From Streptomyces sp. NRRL F-5727 (GTDB lineage: Bacteria > Actinomycetota > Actinomycetes > Streptomycetales > Streptomycetaceae), in assembly GCF_000719555.1 (NCBI RefSeq), contig NZ_JOGX01000001.1, positions 186,001-250,000 of the forward strand: DNA of 64,000 nucleotides, given 5' to 3'. The notes under the pieces are model-generated. The model saw only the letters and a program-made list of their open reading frames with translations. It was not told the origin of the DNA and searched no databases. Positions 52,018 through 62,093 of this stretch are shown here, one piece after another. Every line of letters begins with the position of its first letter. Position 1 is the stretch's first letter. The position numbers were made by a program, and so were the translations under genes.

Positions 52018-53298
52018 ATGCGCAGAATCCGGAGAACCGCCCTGATCGGCGCCGCGGCGCTCACCGTCACGGCCGTGGTCGGCGGCTGTTCCGGCGACGG
52101 CGGCACCGACGCGAGCGGCCGCACCACGGTCACGTACATGCTCCCGAGCTCCTGGGCGAGCGTCCCCGGCTTCAAGGAGAACGTCGCCGCCTGGGAGAAG
52201 AAGACCGGCAACAAGGTCACCCTCACCCCGGTGCCGGACGCGAACTACGACGCGCTCGTGCAGGCCCGGATCGCCGCCAGGAGCGGCGTCGACATCTTCG
52301 CCGGCCAGGACACCGCCAAGGACAAGGCCGCGATCATGCGGCCGGCCACCGGACCGTGGGTCCAGCGTCTCAACCCCGACGTCCGCAAGGCGATCACCTC
52401 TCCCGACGGCACCATCTGGGGCACGCCCAGCGCCGACGGCCTCAACGCCACCGGCGTCATCTACAACAAGGACGTCTTCGCCAAGGCCGGCATCACCACC
52501 CCGCCGACCACCCTCGCGGAGTTCCAGGCCGACCTGGAGAAGGTCAAGAAGACCGGTGTCACCCCGCTCCACCTGGCCGGCAAGGACGGCTGGACGCTGC
52601 TTCAGCACCGCAGCTCCGTCAACGCGGGTTTCCTCGGCGCCGACAAGGACCTGGTCGCCAAGCTCGACGGCAACAAGGTCACGTGGCCGGCCGTCCCCGG
52701 CTTCGAGCAGGAGTACCAGGCCCTGGAGGGCTGGGTGAAGCAGGGCCTCACCAACAAGGACGCGCTGACGTCGACCTACGAGTCCTCCACGGCCTCGGTC
52801 GCGACGGGCCGGTCCGGCGCCCTCATCAACGGCACCTGGGCGCTCGGCGAGATCGCCAGGACGAACCCCGACGCGAACGTCGGGTTCTTCCTGCTGCCGG
52901 CCGTGGACGGCCCCACCACCCTCGGTCTGCAGAAGCCCAACCTGCTCAAGGTGGCGACGTTCTCCAAGGTCGCCCCGCAGGCCCAGGACTTCCTGAACTT
53001 CATGATCGCGCAGCCGCAGGCACAGAAGTTCCTCGACACCAACCCGGGCGTCTCCGCCTTCACCGACGTCAAGGCGGCCAAGCCCTCCGGGGGCGTCGCC
53101 GACCTGCAGAAGCTCGTCGACCAGGGTGGCTTCGTGGCCCCGTTCGACCAGCAGTCCACGATCCCGCAGCCGCAGGACGACATCATCGCCGCCTACCAGG
53201 AGCTGATCGGCGGACGGTCGGACGTCGCGGGCTTCGGCGACCGCGTCCAGAAGGCCTGGCAGAGCGCGGGCGCCAAGGCCGGCGCCGCCGGGTTCTGA
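52018..53298 (+). CDS. ABC sugar transporter substrate-binding lipoprotein
   Basis: This 426-residue binding protein has a lipoprotein signal ending in VVGGC (Cys24). The mature part is a family 1 solute-binding protein (TTVTYMLPSSWASVPGFKENVAAWEKKTG; later NGTWALGEIARTNPDANVGFFLLPAVDG), which binds oligosaccharides outside the membrane. GGAGAGGA precedes ATG 52018. With GH98 outside and GH29 inside the cell, the ligand is probably a short fucosylated oligosaccharide. Confidence 0.9.
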   Translation: MRRIRRTALIGAAALTVTAVVGGCSGDGGTDASGRTTVTYMLPSSWASVPGFKENVAAWEKKTGNKVTLTPVPDANYDALVQARIAARSGVDIFAGQDTAKDKAAIMRPATGPWVQRLNPDVRKAITSPDGTIWGTPSADGLNATGVIYNKDVFAKAGITTPPTTLAEFQADLEKVKKTGVTPLHLAGKDGWTLLQHRSSVNAGFLGADKDLVAKLDGNKVTWPAVPGFEQEYQALEGWVKQGLTNKDALTSTYESSTASVATGRSGALINGTWALGEIARTNPDANVGFFLLPAVDGPTTLGLQKPNLLKVATFSKVAPQAQDFLNFMIAQPQAQKFLDTNPGVSAFTDVKAAKPSGGVADLQKLVDQGGFVAPFDQQSTIPQPQDDIIAAYQELIGGRSDVAGFGDRVQKAWQSAGAKAGAAGF

Positions 53299-53321
53299 CC
53301 CGGCCCGAGATCGGAGACAGC

Positions 53322-54299
53322 ATGAGCCTCGCCTCCATCAGCCGCCGGGTAACGGCGCCGGAAGAGGGACGTGACGCGGAGACAGGACGCAGGAGAGGAG
53401 GCGGAGTACGTGAGAACGCGGGGCGCTCCACCAGGTCGGGGGTCATCCGCACCTACCGGTACGCGTTCCTCGTCCCGGCGGTCACGGTCTTCACCGTCTT
53501 CTTCCTGCTGCCGGCCTTCTTCGGCATGTACCTCTCGCTCACGGACGCCTCCACCTACGTACCGGACACCCGCTTCGTCGGTCTGGCGAACTACCGGCTG
53601 ATGGCCGGCGACGGCTCGGTGCTGTGGAACGCCACCTGGAACCAGTTCCTGTACGCCGGCTGCGTCACCGTCGGCAAGACGGTCCTGGGCGTGGCGATCG
53701 CCTTCCTCCTCAACCGCACCTTCCGCGGCGCGAAGGTCCTGCGGGCCGTCGTCTATCTGCCGATCATGTTCTCCACCATCGTCGTCGGCCTGCTCTTCGG
53801 CTACATCCTCAAGGCCGACGGCCCGCTCAACGCCCTCCTTGCGCCCTTCGGGCTCGACCAGGACTGGCTCGGCAGCTTCGACCTGGCGCTGTACAGCGTC
53901 ACCGCCGTCGACACCTGGATGGGCGTCGGCTGGACCGTCGTCCTGGTCCTCGCCGCGCTCCAGGCGGTGCCGAAGGAACTGGTCGAGAGCGCCCAGATCG
54001 ACGGGGCCGGCCCCTGGCAGGTGGCCCGGCACATCAAGATCCCGTATGTCCGGCACGCCATCAACCTGGCCGCGCTGCTCACCTTCATCACCGGCATGAA
54101 GGCCTTCGACATGATCTACGCCACGACCGGCGGCGGGCCCGGCACCGCGACCGAGGTGCTCACCTCGTACGTCTACAAGCAGCTCAACACCGGCGCCCTC
54201 GGCTACGCCGCCGCGGTCAACGTCGTCCAGTTCCTCATGGTCACCGTCGTCGCCCTGGTGATCAACCGCTTCGTCCGCAGGATGGAGGCGACGGCATGA
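53322..54299 (+). CDS. ABC sugar transporter permease (MalF type)
   Basis: This 325-residue protein has six hydrophobic helices after a basic 40-residue tail. The EAA loop is ELVESAQIDGAGPWQVARHIKIPYV. TTGGGPGTATEVLTSYVYKQ near the C-terminus is typical of CUT1 permeases. CGGAGA precedes ATG 53322. It is coupled to the MalG-type gene by an ATGA overlap. Confidence 0.9.
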   Translation: MSLASISRRVTAPEEGRDAETGRRRGGGVRENAGRSTRSGVIRTYRYAFLVPAVTVFTVFFLLPAFFGMYLSLTDASTYVPDTRFVGLANYRLMAGDGSVLWNATWNQFLYAGCVTVGKTVLGVAIAFLLNRTFRGAKVLRAVVYLPIMFSTIVVGLLFGYILKADGPLNALLAPFGLDQDWLGSFDLALYSVTAVDTWMGVGWTVVLVLAALQAVPKELVESAQIDGAGPWQVARHIKIPYVRHAINLAALLTFITGMKAFDMIYATTGGGPGTATEVLTSYVYKQLNTGALGYAAAVNVVQFLMVTVVALVINRFVRRMEATA

Positions 54300-55141
54300 G
54301 CCGCCGACCGGCCGGCCCCCGCGCCCGCACACTCCTCGCCTCCTCGGCCACGTACGCCCTGGCCGCTCTGGTCGCCGTGGTGTTCCTGGCCCCCCTGTAC
54401 CTGGTCCTGATCACCAGCGTGAAGGGCACGGCGGAGTCGGGGACGATGAGCTTCGCCCTTCCCGACGGCTGGCACTTCGACAACTACCTGACGGTGATCA
54501 CCACCGGCGACTCGCTGCGCGCCCTCGGCAACAGCGTCCTGATCGCGGTCGGCGTCACCGCCAGCACGGTCCTCGTGTGCTCGCTCGCCGCGTTCGTCAT
54601 CGCGCGCCGCCCCGGCCGGGTCACCGGCGGCGTCTACAGCTACCTGCTGACCGGCCTGGTGGCGCCCTTCGCCTTCATCCCGGCGATCCGGATGCTCCAG
54701 GAGATCGGCCTCGGCGGCTCGTACGCCGGGCTCATCCTCACGGACGTCGCCGTGCAGATCCCCTTCATCACGCTGACCTACGTCGGCTTCATCCGGCAGC
54801 TGCCCCGGGAGATCGACGAGGCGGCGCTGCTCGACGGTGCGGGATCGCTGCGGCTGTTCTTCACCATCGTCTTCCCGCTCCTGCGACCGGTCAGCTTCAC
54901 CGCGCTGATCCTGGTCTTCACCTATGCCTGGAACGAGTTTCAGAACGTGCTCTTCTTGATCCCCGACGCCGATCGGTGGACCCTCCCCATGACGGTGTTC
55001 ACCTTCCAGACCACGCACAGCTTCGACTACGGGCTGGTCTGCGCCAACCTCGTCCTCACCATGCTGCCCGTGGTCGCCGTCTACCTCGTCGCGCAGAAGT
55101 ACATCGTGAGCGGGATGGCCGCGGGAGCGGTGAAGGGATGA
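54296..55141 (+). CDS. ABC sugar transporter permease (MalG type)
   Basis: This 281-residue protein is the second membrane subunit, with six helices and the EAA loop EIDEAALLDGAGSLRLFFTIVFPLL. It overlaps its neighbours at both ends by four bases (ATGA), so the two permeases and the fucosidase are translated as a unit. As in the first sugar locus, no ATPase gene is present, implying a shared MsiK-like ATPase. Confidence 0.9.
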   Translation: MSRRPAGPRARTLLASSATYALAALVAVVFLAPLYLVLITSVKGTAESGTMSFALPDGWHFDNYLTVITTGDSLRALGNSVLIAVGVTASTVLVCSLAAFVIARRPGRVTGGVYSYLLTGLVAPFAFIPAIRMLQEIGLGGSYAGLILTDVAVQIPFITLTYVGFIRQLPREIDEAALLDGAGSLRLFFTIVFPLLRPVSFTALILVFTYAWNEFQNVLFLIPDADRWTLPMTVFTFQTTHSFDYGLVCANLVLTMLPVVAVYLVAQKYIVSGMAAGAVKG

Positions 55142-56469
55142 ACCTGGGTCGCTTCGCACGCTCCGAGTGGTTCCGGCACGACCGCTTCGGGATGTTCATC
55201 CACTGGGGGCCGTACGCCGTCCCCGCCCGGGGTGAATGGCTCCGCTCCCACGAACGCGTCCCGCTCGCCGACTACCAGTCCGCCGTCGACGGCTTCGGCG
55301 CCGAGGACTTCGACCCGCAGTCCTGGGCCGAACTCGCCGAGCGGGCAGGCATGAAGTACGCGGTGCTCACCGCCAAGCACCACGACGGCTTCTGCCTGTT
55401 CGACACCGCGCTCACCGATTACGGCAGCATGCACAACGGCATCGGCCGTGACCTGGTCGCCGAGTTCCTGGAGGCGTTCCGCGCCCGCGGCATCAAGGTC
55501 GGCCTCTACTTCTCCCTGCTCGACTGGCGCCACCCCGACTACCCGCACTACGGCGACTGGGCGCATCCGGAGCGCGACAACCCCGCCTTCGCCGGCCACC
55601 GGCCCGACCTGGACGCGTACCGCGCCTTCCTGCACGGCCAGGTCCGGGAGCTGTGCACCCACTACGGCACGCTCGACATCCTGTGGTTCGACTTCTCGTA
55701 CGAGGGGATGGGCCCGGAGCAGTGGGGTGCCGCCGACCTCGTGGCGATGGTCCGCGAACTGCAGCCGGACGTCATCATGGACAACCGCCTGGAGACCAGC
55801 GGCGAGGGCATGGGCTCCATCGTCACCGACGAACCCACCTCGTACTGCGGGGACTTCGTGTCCCCGGAACAGGTCATCCCCGTCGAGGGCTTCCGCACGC
55901 CGGACGGCACGCCGGTGCCGTGGGAGGCGTGCGTCACCCTCAACAACAACTGGGGCTTCCACGCTGACGACGATGTGTGGAAGTCGCCGGAGCAGGTGAT
56001 CACCAAGCTGGTGGAGTGCGTCGCCAAGGGCGGCAATCTCCTGCTCAACGTCGGACCGGACCGGCACGGCACCATCCAGCCCGAGGCGGCGGAGCGGCTT
56101 CGCCGGATCGGCCGCTGGCTGGAGACCAACGGCGCATCGGTGTACGGCGCGGGGCCGGCCAGCATCGGTACGCCCGAATGGGGCTACTACACGCGCTCCG
56201 GCTCGACCGTCTACGCCCATGTCCTGCGCGCCCCGATCGGGCCGCTGCCGCTGGTCGGCATGGACAAGGACGCGATCGAGCGGATCACGCTGCTCGCGGA
56301 CGGCCGGGAGCTGAAGCTCTGCGAGGAGTGGGTCGTGGCCTCGTACCCCGACATCCCGTTCGTGCAGTTCGGCGAGGTCGGCCACTTCACGTATCCGCTG
56401 CCGGACCCGGTCGACACCGTCGTACGGATCGAACTCGCGTCCCCCGCCCCGACGGCGGGCACCTCGTGA
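55138..56469 (+). CDS. GH29 alpha-L-fucosidase
   Basis: This 443-residue enzyme is an intracellular alpha-L-fucosidase of family GH29. Landmarks are RFGMFIHWGPYAVPARGEW, AVLTAKHHDGFCLFDT, the nucleophile aspartate in DILWFDFSYEG (Asp185), and GGNLLLNVGPDRHGTI near residue 305. It has no signal peptide and only a short C-terminal beta domain. It retains configuration and removes fucose from imported oligosaccharides. ATG 55138 overlaps the permease stop. It is the last gene of the operon and is closed by a strong terminator. Confidence 0.94.
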   Translation: MNLGRFARSEWFRHDRFGMFIHWGPYAVPARGEWLRSHERVPLADYQSAVDGFGAEDFDPQSWAELAERAGMKYAVLTAKHHDGFCLFDTALTDYGSMHNGIGRDLVAEFLEAFRARGIKVGLYFSLLDWRHPDYPHYGDWAHPERDNPAFAGHRPDLDAYRAFLHGQVRELCTHYGTLDILWFDFSYEGMGPEQWGAADLVAMVRELQPDVIMDNRLETSGEGMGSIVTDEPTSYCGDFVSPEQVIPVEGFRTPDGTPVPWEACVTLNNNWGFHADDDVWKSPEQVITKLVECVAKGGNLLLNVGPDRHGTIQPEAAERLRRIGRWLETNGASVYGAGPASIGTPEWGYYTRSGSTVYAHVLRAPIGPLPLVGMDKDAIERITLLADGRELKLCEEWVVASYPDIPFVQFGEVGHFTYPLPDPVDTVVRIELASPAPTAGTS

Positions 56470-56502
56470 GGCCGCTCCGCCTCGAAGCCCCGGCACGGGG
56501 GT

Positions 56503-56533
56503 CCGCGGCCCGCCCCGAACGGGCGGGCCGCGG
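56503..56533. terminator. bidirectional terminator between the two fucosidase genes
   Basis: CCGCGGCCCGCCC (56503-56515), loop CGAAC, and GGGCGGGCCGCGG (56521-56533) form a perfect 13-bp stem between the convergent GH29 and GH95 genes. Confidence 0.9.
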
Positions 56534-56583
56534 CCACGCGACCGGCAGGGGAACCGCGCGGCCTCCAGCGGCGGCATCCGCCG

Positions 56584-59500
56584 TCAGGGCTTGGCCGGCT
56601 GCACGTTCGTGTCCACGCCGTTCACCCGCACGGCGACGGTCGTCTGCCCGGGCGCCCGGTCGGCCACGATGCGGTAGGACGTGACCTTCCCGTCCAGCCA
56701 GTCGCAGCTGACCTCGTAGCCTCCGCGGGCGCGCAGGCCCCTGAAGTAGCCCTTGGCCTTCCATTCGTCCGGAAGCGCGGGCAGCAGGTGGATGACGCCG
56801 TCGTGGCTCTGGAGAAGCATCTCCGCCACGGCGCCCGAGATGCCGAAGTTGCCGTCCATCTGGAAGGGCGGGTGGTTGCAGAGCAGGTTGGGCAGCGTGT
56901 TGAACGTCAGCAGTCCGCGCAGCATGATCCCGGCGCGGTGCCCGTCGCCGAGGCGGGCGAAGAGGGCCGCCCGCCAGGGCCAGGTCCACGAGCGGCGGCT
57001 GTCGCCCGAGACGGTCGCGGCCGTGAACGGGACGCCGTCCCGTTCCCCGCACCTCGCCTTGAGCGAGACCAGGGCGGCGGCCGCGAGGTCCGGTGTCCTC
57101 GTGGTGATCTGCCGGCCCGGGAAGACGGCGAAGAGGTGCGAGGTGTGGCGGTGGGTGTCGGTGGGGCTGTCGATGTCCTCCTGCCACTCCTGCAGCTGCC
57201 CCCACCGGCCGATCCTGTTCGGCGCGAGACGCGCCTGCATGTCGGCCACCTTCGCCCGGTAGGCGGGGTCCGCGCCGAGTACCGCCTCGCAGTCGAGGTA
57301 GTTCTGGAACAGGTCCCAGATGATCTGCTGGTCGTACATGACCCCGTCCTCGCGCGGCCCGTGCTCGGGAGACCAGCCGTTCGGTGCGACGAGCAGCCCG
57401 TCCTCGCGTTCCTTGAGGTGCCCCTCCCAGAACTCGCAGATCTCCTTGATCATGGGGTACGCGACGGTGCGGAGGTGGCCGAGGTCCTGGGTGAACGCCC
57501 AGTGCTCGTACAGGTGCTGCGCGTACCAGGCGCTCGCGACCGTGTTCCACTCCCACGCGTTGCCGCCGAAGACGCTCTGGCTGGTACGGGCGGTCCAGCC
57601 CCGGGAGTCCGCGCCGAAGGCGTTGCGGGTCGCCACGCGGCTGGGGACCGCCACCTGCCGGACGAACCCGACCAGTGCCTCGTGGCACTCCGGCAGGTTC
57701 GTCGTCTCGGCTCCCCAGTAGTTCATCTGCACGTTGATGTTGGTGTGGTAGTCGGAGGCCCAGGCCGGCGTGTTGCTGTCGTTCCAGAGCCCCTGGAGGT
57801 TGGCGGGCAGCCCTCCCGGGCGCGAGGAGCTGATCAGCAGGTACCGCCCGAGGTCGAACATCGTCTGTTCGAGGGTCGGGTCCTGCCCGCCCGCCGCGTA
57901 CCGGGCGAGCCGGACGGGGGTGGGGAGGGCGACGACGGCGTCGCCGGTGGTGCCCCAGTCGACGGCGACACGGTTCATGAGGGCCCGCGTTCCGGCGGTG
58001 TGCTCCTCGCGCAGCGCCTCGTAGGAACGGGCGGCCGCCGCGTCGAGCGTTCTCACGGCGACCGGCTCCGGCTCGACGCCGCGCCACCCGGCGGCGGCGT
58101 CGAGCCTGTAGTCGGTGCGGGCGTCGAGCAGCAGCGTGAGGCTGGTGCAGCCGCTGAACCGGAGCGTCGCCCCTTCCGCACGCACCTCTCCGTCCGTGTG
58201 CGCGACCTGGACGGTGCACGCGTGCCTGAGGCCGTTGCCCATGACGCCTCGGAAGGCGATCCTCCTGGCGGTGGCGTCGACGGTGGTCGGAGCCTGCTCC
58301 TGTCCGGACGTCAGGGAGATCGTTCCGGACAGCCCCCGGTCGGCGTCCGAGGTGTACCGGAAGACCAGGACGTCCGCGGACCGGCTGGCGAACGCCTCGC
58401 GCAGGGCGCGCCGGCCCGGCGCGCCGAAGCGGGTGACGTGGAGGCCCTGGGCGAGGTCCAGGGCGCGCTGGTAGTCGACGAACGCGCGCAGCGTACGCGT
58501 GTCGAGATCCGTGCCCGCCAGGGCGACCTCGGCGACCTGGAAGCCGGTGGACGCCTTGCCGGGGGTGAACGTGAGCCGGTACATACGGTAGGCCGTGCCG
58601 TTCGTGATCCGGTAGGTCCGGGTCTCACCGCGGCCGGCGAAGGACCCGCCCGGGGTCCGGGAGTCGAGGGTCACCCATGCCTGCCCGTCCCGCGACGCTT
58701 CCAGCACCCACCTCCGGGGGTCGTCCTGCGCACGGTCCGGAGCCGCCGTCAGCGCGTACGAGGTGACGACGGCCGGGCGGGGCAGGTCGGCCTGCCAGAC
58801 GACCGCGGGTGCGGTTCCCTCCACCCGCCAGACGGTGGCGGGATCGGCGTCCACCGAACGCGAGATGTCCTGCGCCCCGGTCCCGGCGCCGGATCCCCCG
58901 GAGTGTCCGCTCGGCGAGGACAGGTACATCGCGCCCGCCCCGACGAGGTCGACGCCGGACAGGGCTATCTCGCTCACCTGGAAGTGGCTGACTCCGGCCG
59001 TGGGGACGAAGTCGAAGCGGTAGAAGCGGTACGCCCCGCTACCGGCGCAGGTGAACTCCTTCGTCTGGAGGCGGCTCTCGAAAGGCGCCGCCAGGGTGCG
59101 GCTGTCCAGCGTGGTCCAGGTGGCGCCGTCGGAGGAACCGGACAGCGTCCATTCCCGCGGGTCGCGCTCCGGAACGTCGTTGGCGCTCGTCAGACGGTAG
59201 GCCGCGACCGCTGCGGATTCGGGCAGCTCGACCTGCCACTGCACCTTCGCGCCCGGTCCGTCGATGCACCACTTGGTGCCCGGCGTGCCGTCGTACGTCT
59301 TGTCGACGCCCTCCGTCGAGGAGGTCTGGTAAGGGCCTCCGGGCGCCGTGACCTTCGGGCGGGAGCGGAAGGAGACCACGACGTCACCGAAGTTCCGGTA
59401 CGAGCCGAAGCCGGTCATGCCGGTGTCGAAGTCGCTGTCCGGCCGGCCCGCGAGGGCGTTGTCGTAGTTGTTGACCCCGCCCCACAGGCTCTGCTCGTTG

Positions 59501-59781
59501 AACTGGATGCGCTCCCGGTCAGGGTCCGCGAAGAGCATGGCGCCCAGTCGGCCGTTGCCGATCGGCAGGGCCTGCGACTGCCAGTCCAGGGCGGGGACGG
59601 GGTACGTGAGCGCCGTGCGCGACAGGGTCGGCCACGGGACGGCCGCCGCCGCGGGGGCCATCGCGGCGACGGCCCCCGCGGCGGGCGTCCAGTCGGCCAG
59701 CTGAGCCATCAGAGGTGCGAGGGCGAATGCACCGCCGGCCTTGAGGATGCTCCGTCGCTGCGGTCGGGCCTCATCGGGCAT
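56584..59781 (-). CDS. secreted GH95 alpha-L-fucosidase with two embedded discoidin domains
   Basis: This 1065-residue protein is a GH95 enzyme, an inverting family acting mainly on alpha-1,2-linked fucose (some members on galactose). A twin-arginine signal ([20 protein letters not shown]) points to secretion. Catalytic landmarks are [10 protein letters not shown] (661 on), [11 protein letters not shown] (679-689), NGWSPEHG and [10 protein letters not shown]. Unusually, the N-terminal beta domain is interrupted by two F5/8 type C (discoidin/CBM32-like) domains at about 145-285 and 300-425; the GH95 sequence resumes at [16 protein letters not shown] 59781 has GGAGA eight bases upstream. It converges on the GH29 gene and lies just downstream of the lactate/fucose operon. 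Confidence 0.9.
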   Translation of the reverse strand: MPDEARPQRRSILKAGGAFALAPLMAQLADWTPAAGAVAAMAPAAAAVPWPTLSRTALTYPVPALDWQSQALPIGNGRLGAMLFADPDRERIQFNEQSLWGGVNNYDNALAGRPDSDFDTGMTGFGSYRNFGDVVVSFRSRPKVTAPGGPYQTSSTEGVDKTYDGTPGTKWCIDGPGAKVQWQVELPESAAVAAYRLTSANDVPERDPREWTLSGSSDGATWTTLDSRTLAAPFESRLQTKEFTCAGSGAYRFYRFDFVPTAGVSHFQVSEIALSGVDLVGAGAMYLSSPSGHSGGSGAGTGAQDISRSVDADPATVWRVEGTAPAVVWQADLPRPAVVTSYALTAAPDRAQDDPRRWVLEASRDGQAWVTLDSRTPGGSFAGRGETRTYRITNGTAYRMYRLTFTPGKASTGFQVAEVALAGTDLDTRTLRAFVDYQRALDLAQGLHVTRFGAPGRRALREAFASRSADVLVFRYTSDADRGLSGTISLTSGQEQAPTTVDATARRIAFRGVMGNGLRHACTVQVAHTDGEVRAEGATLRFSGCTSLTLLLDARTDYRLDAAAGWRGVEPEPVAVRTLDAAAARSYEALREEHTAGTRALMNRVAVDWGTTGDAVVALPTPVRLARYAAGGQDPTLEQTMFDLGRYLLISSSRPGGLPANLQGLWNDSNTPAWASDYHTNINVQMNYWGAETTNLPECHEALVGFVRQVAVPSRVATRNAFGADSRGWTARTSQSVFGGNAWEWNTVASAWYAQHLYEHWAFTQDLGHLRTVAYPMIKEICEFWEGHLKEREDGLLVAPNGWSPEHGPREDGVMYDQQIIWDLFQNYLDCEAVLGADPAYRAKVADMQARLAPNRIGRWGQLQEWQEDIDSPTDTHRHTSHLFAVFPGRQITTRTPDLAAAALVSLKARCGERDGVPFTAATVSGDSRRSWTWPWRAALFARLGDGHRAGIMLRGLLTFNTLPNLLCNHPPFQMDGNFGISGAVAEMLLQSHDGVIHLLPALPDEWKAKGYFRGLRARGGYEVSCDWLDGKVTSYRIVADRAPGQTTVAVRVNGVDTNVQPAKP

Positions 59782-59958
59782 GGCGCGGTCTCCCATCCAT
59801 GGAGGGGCTGGCTTGCGGGGAAGTGGGGGCGCAGCGGCTTTCGCCGAAGGCGTCGTCATCTTGGCGCCGCAAGAGATCCGATGTCTAGAGTCGTGCACCC
59901 TCCACGTCCCCGCCGATTCATCGACCCGGCCGCACGGTTGGGTATATACATCGGAGGT
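59782..59958. promoter_or_regulatory. upstream region of the GH95 gene
   Basis: This 177-base gap must hold the GH95 promoter. It has CCGATGT (59878-59884) and ACATCGG (59948-59954) as widely spaced inverted 7-mers and an AT-rich TATATAC next to the second. I could not settle a -10/-35 pair. Confidence 0.35.
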
Positions 59959-60597
59959 TTACTGCGGGCTCTCCTCGATCACGACGATGTCCAGGACCCT
60001 GGGCCCGTGCACGCCCTCCACCCGGTCGAGTTCGATGTCGCTGGTGGCCGAAGGCCCCGAGACGAGCGTCAGCGGCCGGTACGGGTCGAGCAGGCCCAGC
60101 GCCTCGGGGACGTCGGGGGCGATCCGGTCCGCCCTGATCAGGCAGACGTGCTGGTCCGGCAGCAGGGTCAGCGCCCTGCGTCCCTGCCCGGGTCCGTGGT
60201 CGAGGGCCACCGTGCCGGTGACGGCGATGCCGGCGGCGGCGGTGGTGATCACGGCGTCCGCCCCGTCCAGTCGGCCGACCGCGAGGGGCGGCACGTCCGT
60301 GAGCCACTCCCACGGCCCCTCGGGGAGCAGATCCGCGGGAAGTCCGGGCGGCACGACCACGGAACGCGCTCCGGTACGCGCCAACGCGCGGCCCACCGCC
60401 GCGGCGGCGTCGGCCGCCGCCCCCCTGACCACCACCGCCCGGTATTCGGCGGCGCGCTCGCTGAACAGCCCGACGACGTCCGGCCCCGCGTGGTCGGCGC
60501 CGGGGCCACGCGCAGGAGCGTCGTCGGGGCTCTCGGAATCGGGTACGCCGGCCAGCGCCGCCCTCACCGCGCTCAGCACGGCCTCTCGATCACTCAT
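59959..60597 (-). CDS. lutC: LutC-like LUD domain protein (lactate utilisation)
   Basis: This 212-residue protein is a LUD-domain protein like LutC/YkgG, one of three subunits of the iron-sulfur L-lactate oxidation complex. It has the ADAVITTAAAGIAVTGTVALD strand-loop and GRRALTLLPDQHVCLI, then SGPSATSDIELDRVEGVHGP near the C-terminus, all family features. ATG 60597 overlaps the lutB stop by four bases. It is the last gene of the operon. Confidence 0.9.
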   Translation of the reverse strand: MSDREAVLSAVRAALAGVPDSESPDDAPARGPGADHAGPDVVGLFSERAAEYRAVVVRGAAADAAAAVGRALARTGARSVVVPPGLPADLLPEGPWEWLTDVPPLAVGRLDGADAVITTAAAGIAVTGTVALDHGPGQGRRALTLLPDQHVCLIRADRIAPDVPEALGLLDPYRPLTLVSGPSATSDIELDRVEGVHGPRVLDIVVIEESPQ

Positions 60598-62093
60598 CGT
60601 CGTTCCTCCCGCTCCGTCGCCGTACGGCCTTCGTCTCGCGTGCCCGTCCTCGTACGCCGCCACCAGGCCCGCATCGACTCCCGGGGTGGCACGGGCGTGT
60701 CCCGGGTACCGGACCAGCGGGCGAACGGACCCGGCAGCACGCCGATCCGGCCGTCTCGGGACAGCAGGCGGGCTCCGAGGGCGGCCGGCCCCTGGACCGC
60801 GGCGAGGCGCCGAGGCGACGAGAGGACGGCGCCGGCGGCCTTCATCGCCAGCGCCTCCGTGGTGGGCAGCAGCCGGCGGCGCCGCTTCGCCTCGACGGCT
60901 TCGGCGCGCAGATGGACCAGCACCTCCGGAATGTCGATCTTCACGGGGCAGGCGTCGTAGCAGGCACCGCACAGAGTGGAGGCGAAGGGCAGGGAGGCGG
61001 CGTTCTCGACGCCGACGAGCTGCGGGGTCAGGACGGCGCCGATCGGACCGGGATAGACGGAGCCGTAGGCGTGACCGCCGGTGCGCTCGTAGACCGGGCA
61101 CACGTTGAGACAGGCCGAGCAGCGGATGCAGGCCAGCGCCTGGCGGCCCACCTCGTCGGCCAGCGTGGCGGTGCGGCCGTTGTCGAGCAGCACCAGGTGG
61201 AAGACGCCGGGTCCGTCTCCGTCGGTGACGCCGGTCCACAGCGAGGTGTACGGGTTCATGCGCTCGCCGGTCGAGGAGCGCGGCAGGAGCTGGAGGAAGA
61301 CGTCCAGGTCGGCGAAGCTGGGCAGGACCTTCTCGATGCCCATGACCGTGATCAGGGTTTCCGGCAGGGTCAGGCACATGCGCCCGTTGCCCTCCGACTC
61401 CACGACCACCACCGTGCCGGTGTCGGCGGCGGCGAAGTTGGCGCCGGACACGGCGACCTTGGCCCGCAGGAACTTCTCCCGCAGATGGAGGCGGGCGGCT
61501 TCGGCGAGATCGCGCGGGTCGTCGGTGAGCGTGTCCGGGGCCGGCCTGCCCCACTCCCCCATCTCCCGCAGGAAGATCTCCCGGATCTCGGAGCGGCTCC
61601 GGTGAATGGCCGGCACGAGGATGTGGGAGGGGCGGTCGTCGTCCAACTGCACGATGAGTTCGGCGAGATCGGTCTCAAAGGCGCGTATGCCGGCGTCGGC
61701 GAGCGCCCCGTTGAGGCCGATCTCCTGCGTGGCCATCGACTTGACCTTGACGACCTCACGCTCGCCGGTCGCCCGGACCAGGTCGGTCACGATGCGGTTG
61801 GCCGCCGCGGCGTCGGCGGCCCAGTGGACCGTTCCACCCGCCGCGGTCACCGCCTCCTCCAGGCGCAGGAGGTAGTGGTCCAGGTGGCGGAGCGTATGGC
61901 GTTTGACGGCGGCCGCCGTCTCCCGCAGCTCCTCCCAGTCGTCGAGTTCGGCGGCGACCGCGAGCCGCTTGTCCCGGATGGTGCCGGTGGCCCGGCGCAG
62001 GTTGGCGCGCAACCGGCTGTCGGCGAGCGCGTGGCGCGCGGCCTCGGGGAATGCCGGAGCTCCCAGCCACACGACGTTGTCGGCACCGCTCAC
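60594..62093 (-). CDS. lutB: LutB-like iron-sulfur protein (lactate utilisation)
   Basis: This 499-residue protein is the LutB type: an N-terminal LUD domain (VKVKSMATQEIGLNGAL; GTVVVVESEGNGRMC) and a ferredoxin-like segment with two 4Fe-4S motifs, CIRCSACLNVCPVYE and CGACYDACPVKI, at about residues 310-370. With LutA and LutC it oxidises L-lactate to pyruvate. GTG 62093 overlaps the lutA stop by four bases, which fixes the start. Confidence 0.92.
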   Translation of the reverse strand: MSGADNVVWLGAPAFPEAARHALADSRLRANLRRATGTIRDKRLAVAAELDDWEELRETAAAVKRHTLRHLDHYLLRLEEAVTAAGGTVHWAADAAAANRIVTDLVRATGEREVVKVKSMATQEIGLNGALADAGIRAFETDLAELIVQLDDDRPSHILVPAIHRSRSEIREIFLREMGEWGRPAPDTLTDDPRDLAEAARLHLREKFLRAKVAVSGANFAAADTGTVVVVESEGNGRMCLTLPETLITVMGIEKVLPSFADLDVFLQLLPRSSTGERMNPYTSLWTGVTDGDGPGVFHLVLLDNGRTATLADEVGRQALACIRCSACLNVCPVYERTGGHAYGSVYPGPIGAVLTPQLVGVENAASLPFASTLCGACYDACPVKIDIPEVLVHLRAEAVEAKRRRRLLPTTEALAMKAAGAVLSSPRRLAAVQGPAALGARLLSRDGRIGVLPGPFARWSGTRDTPVPPRESMRAWWRRTRTGTRDEGRTATEREERR

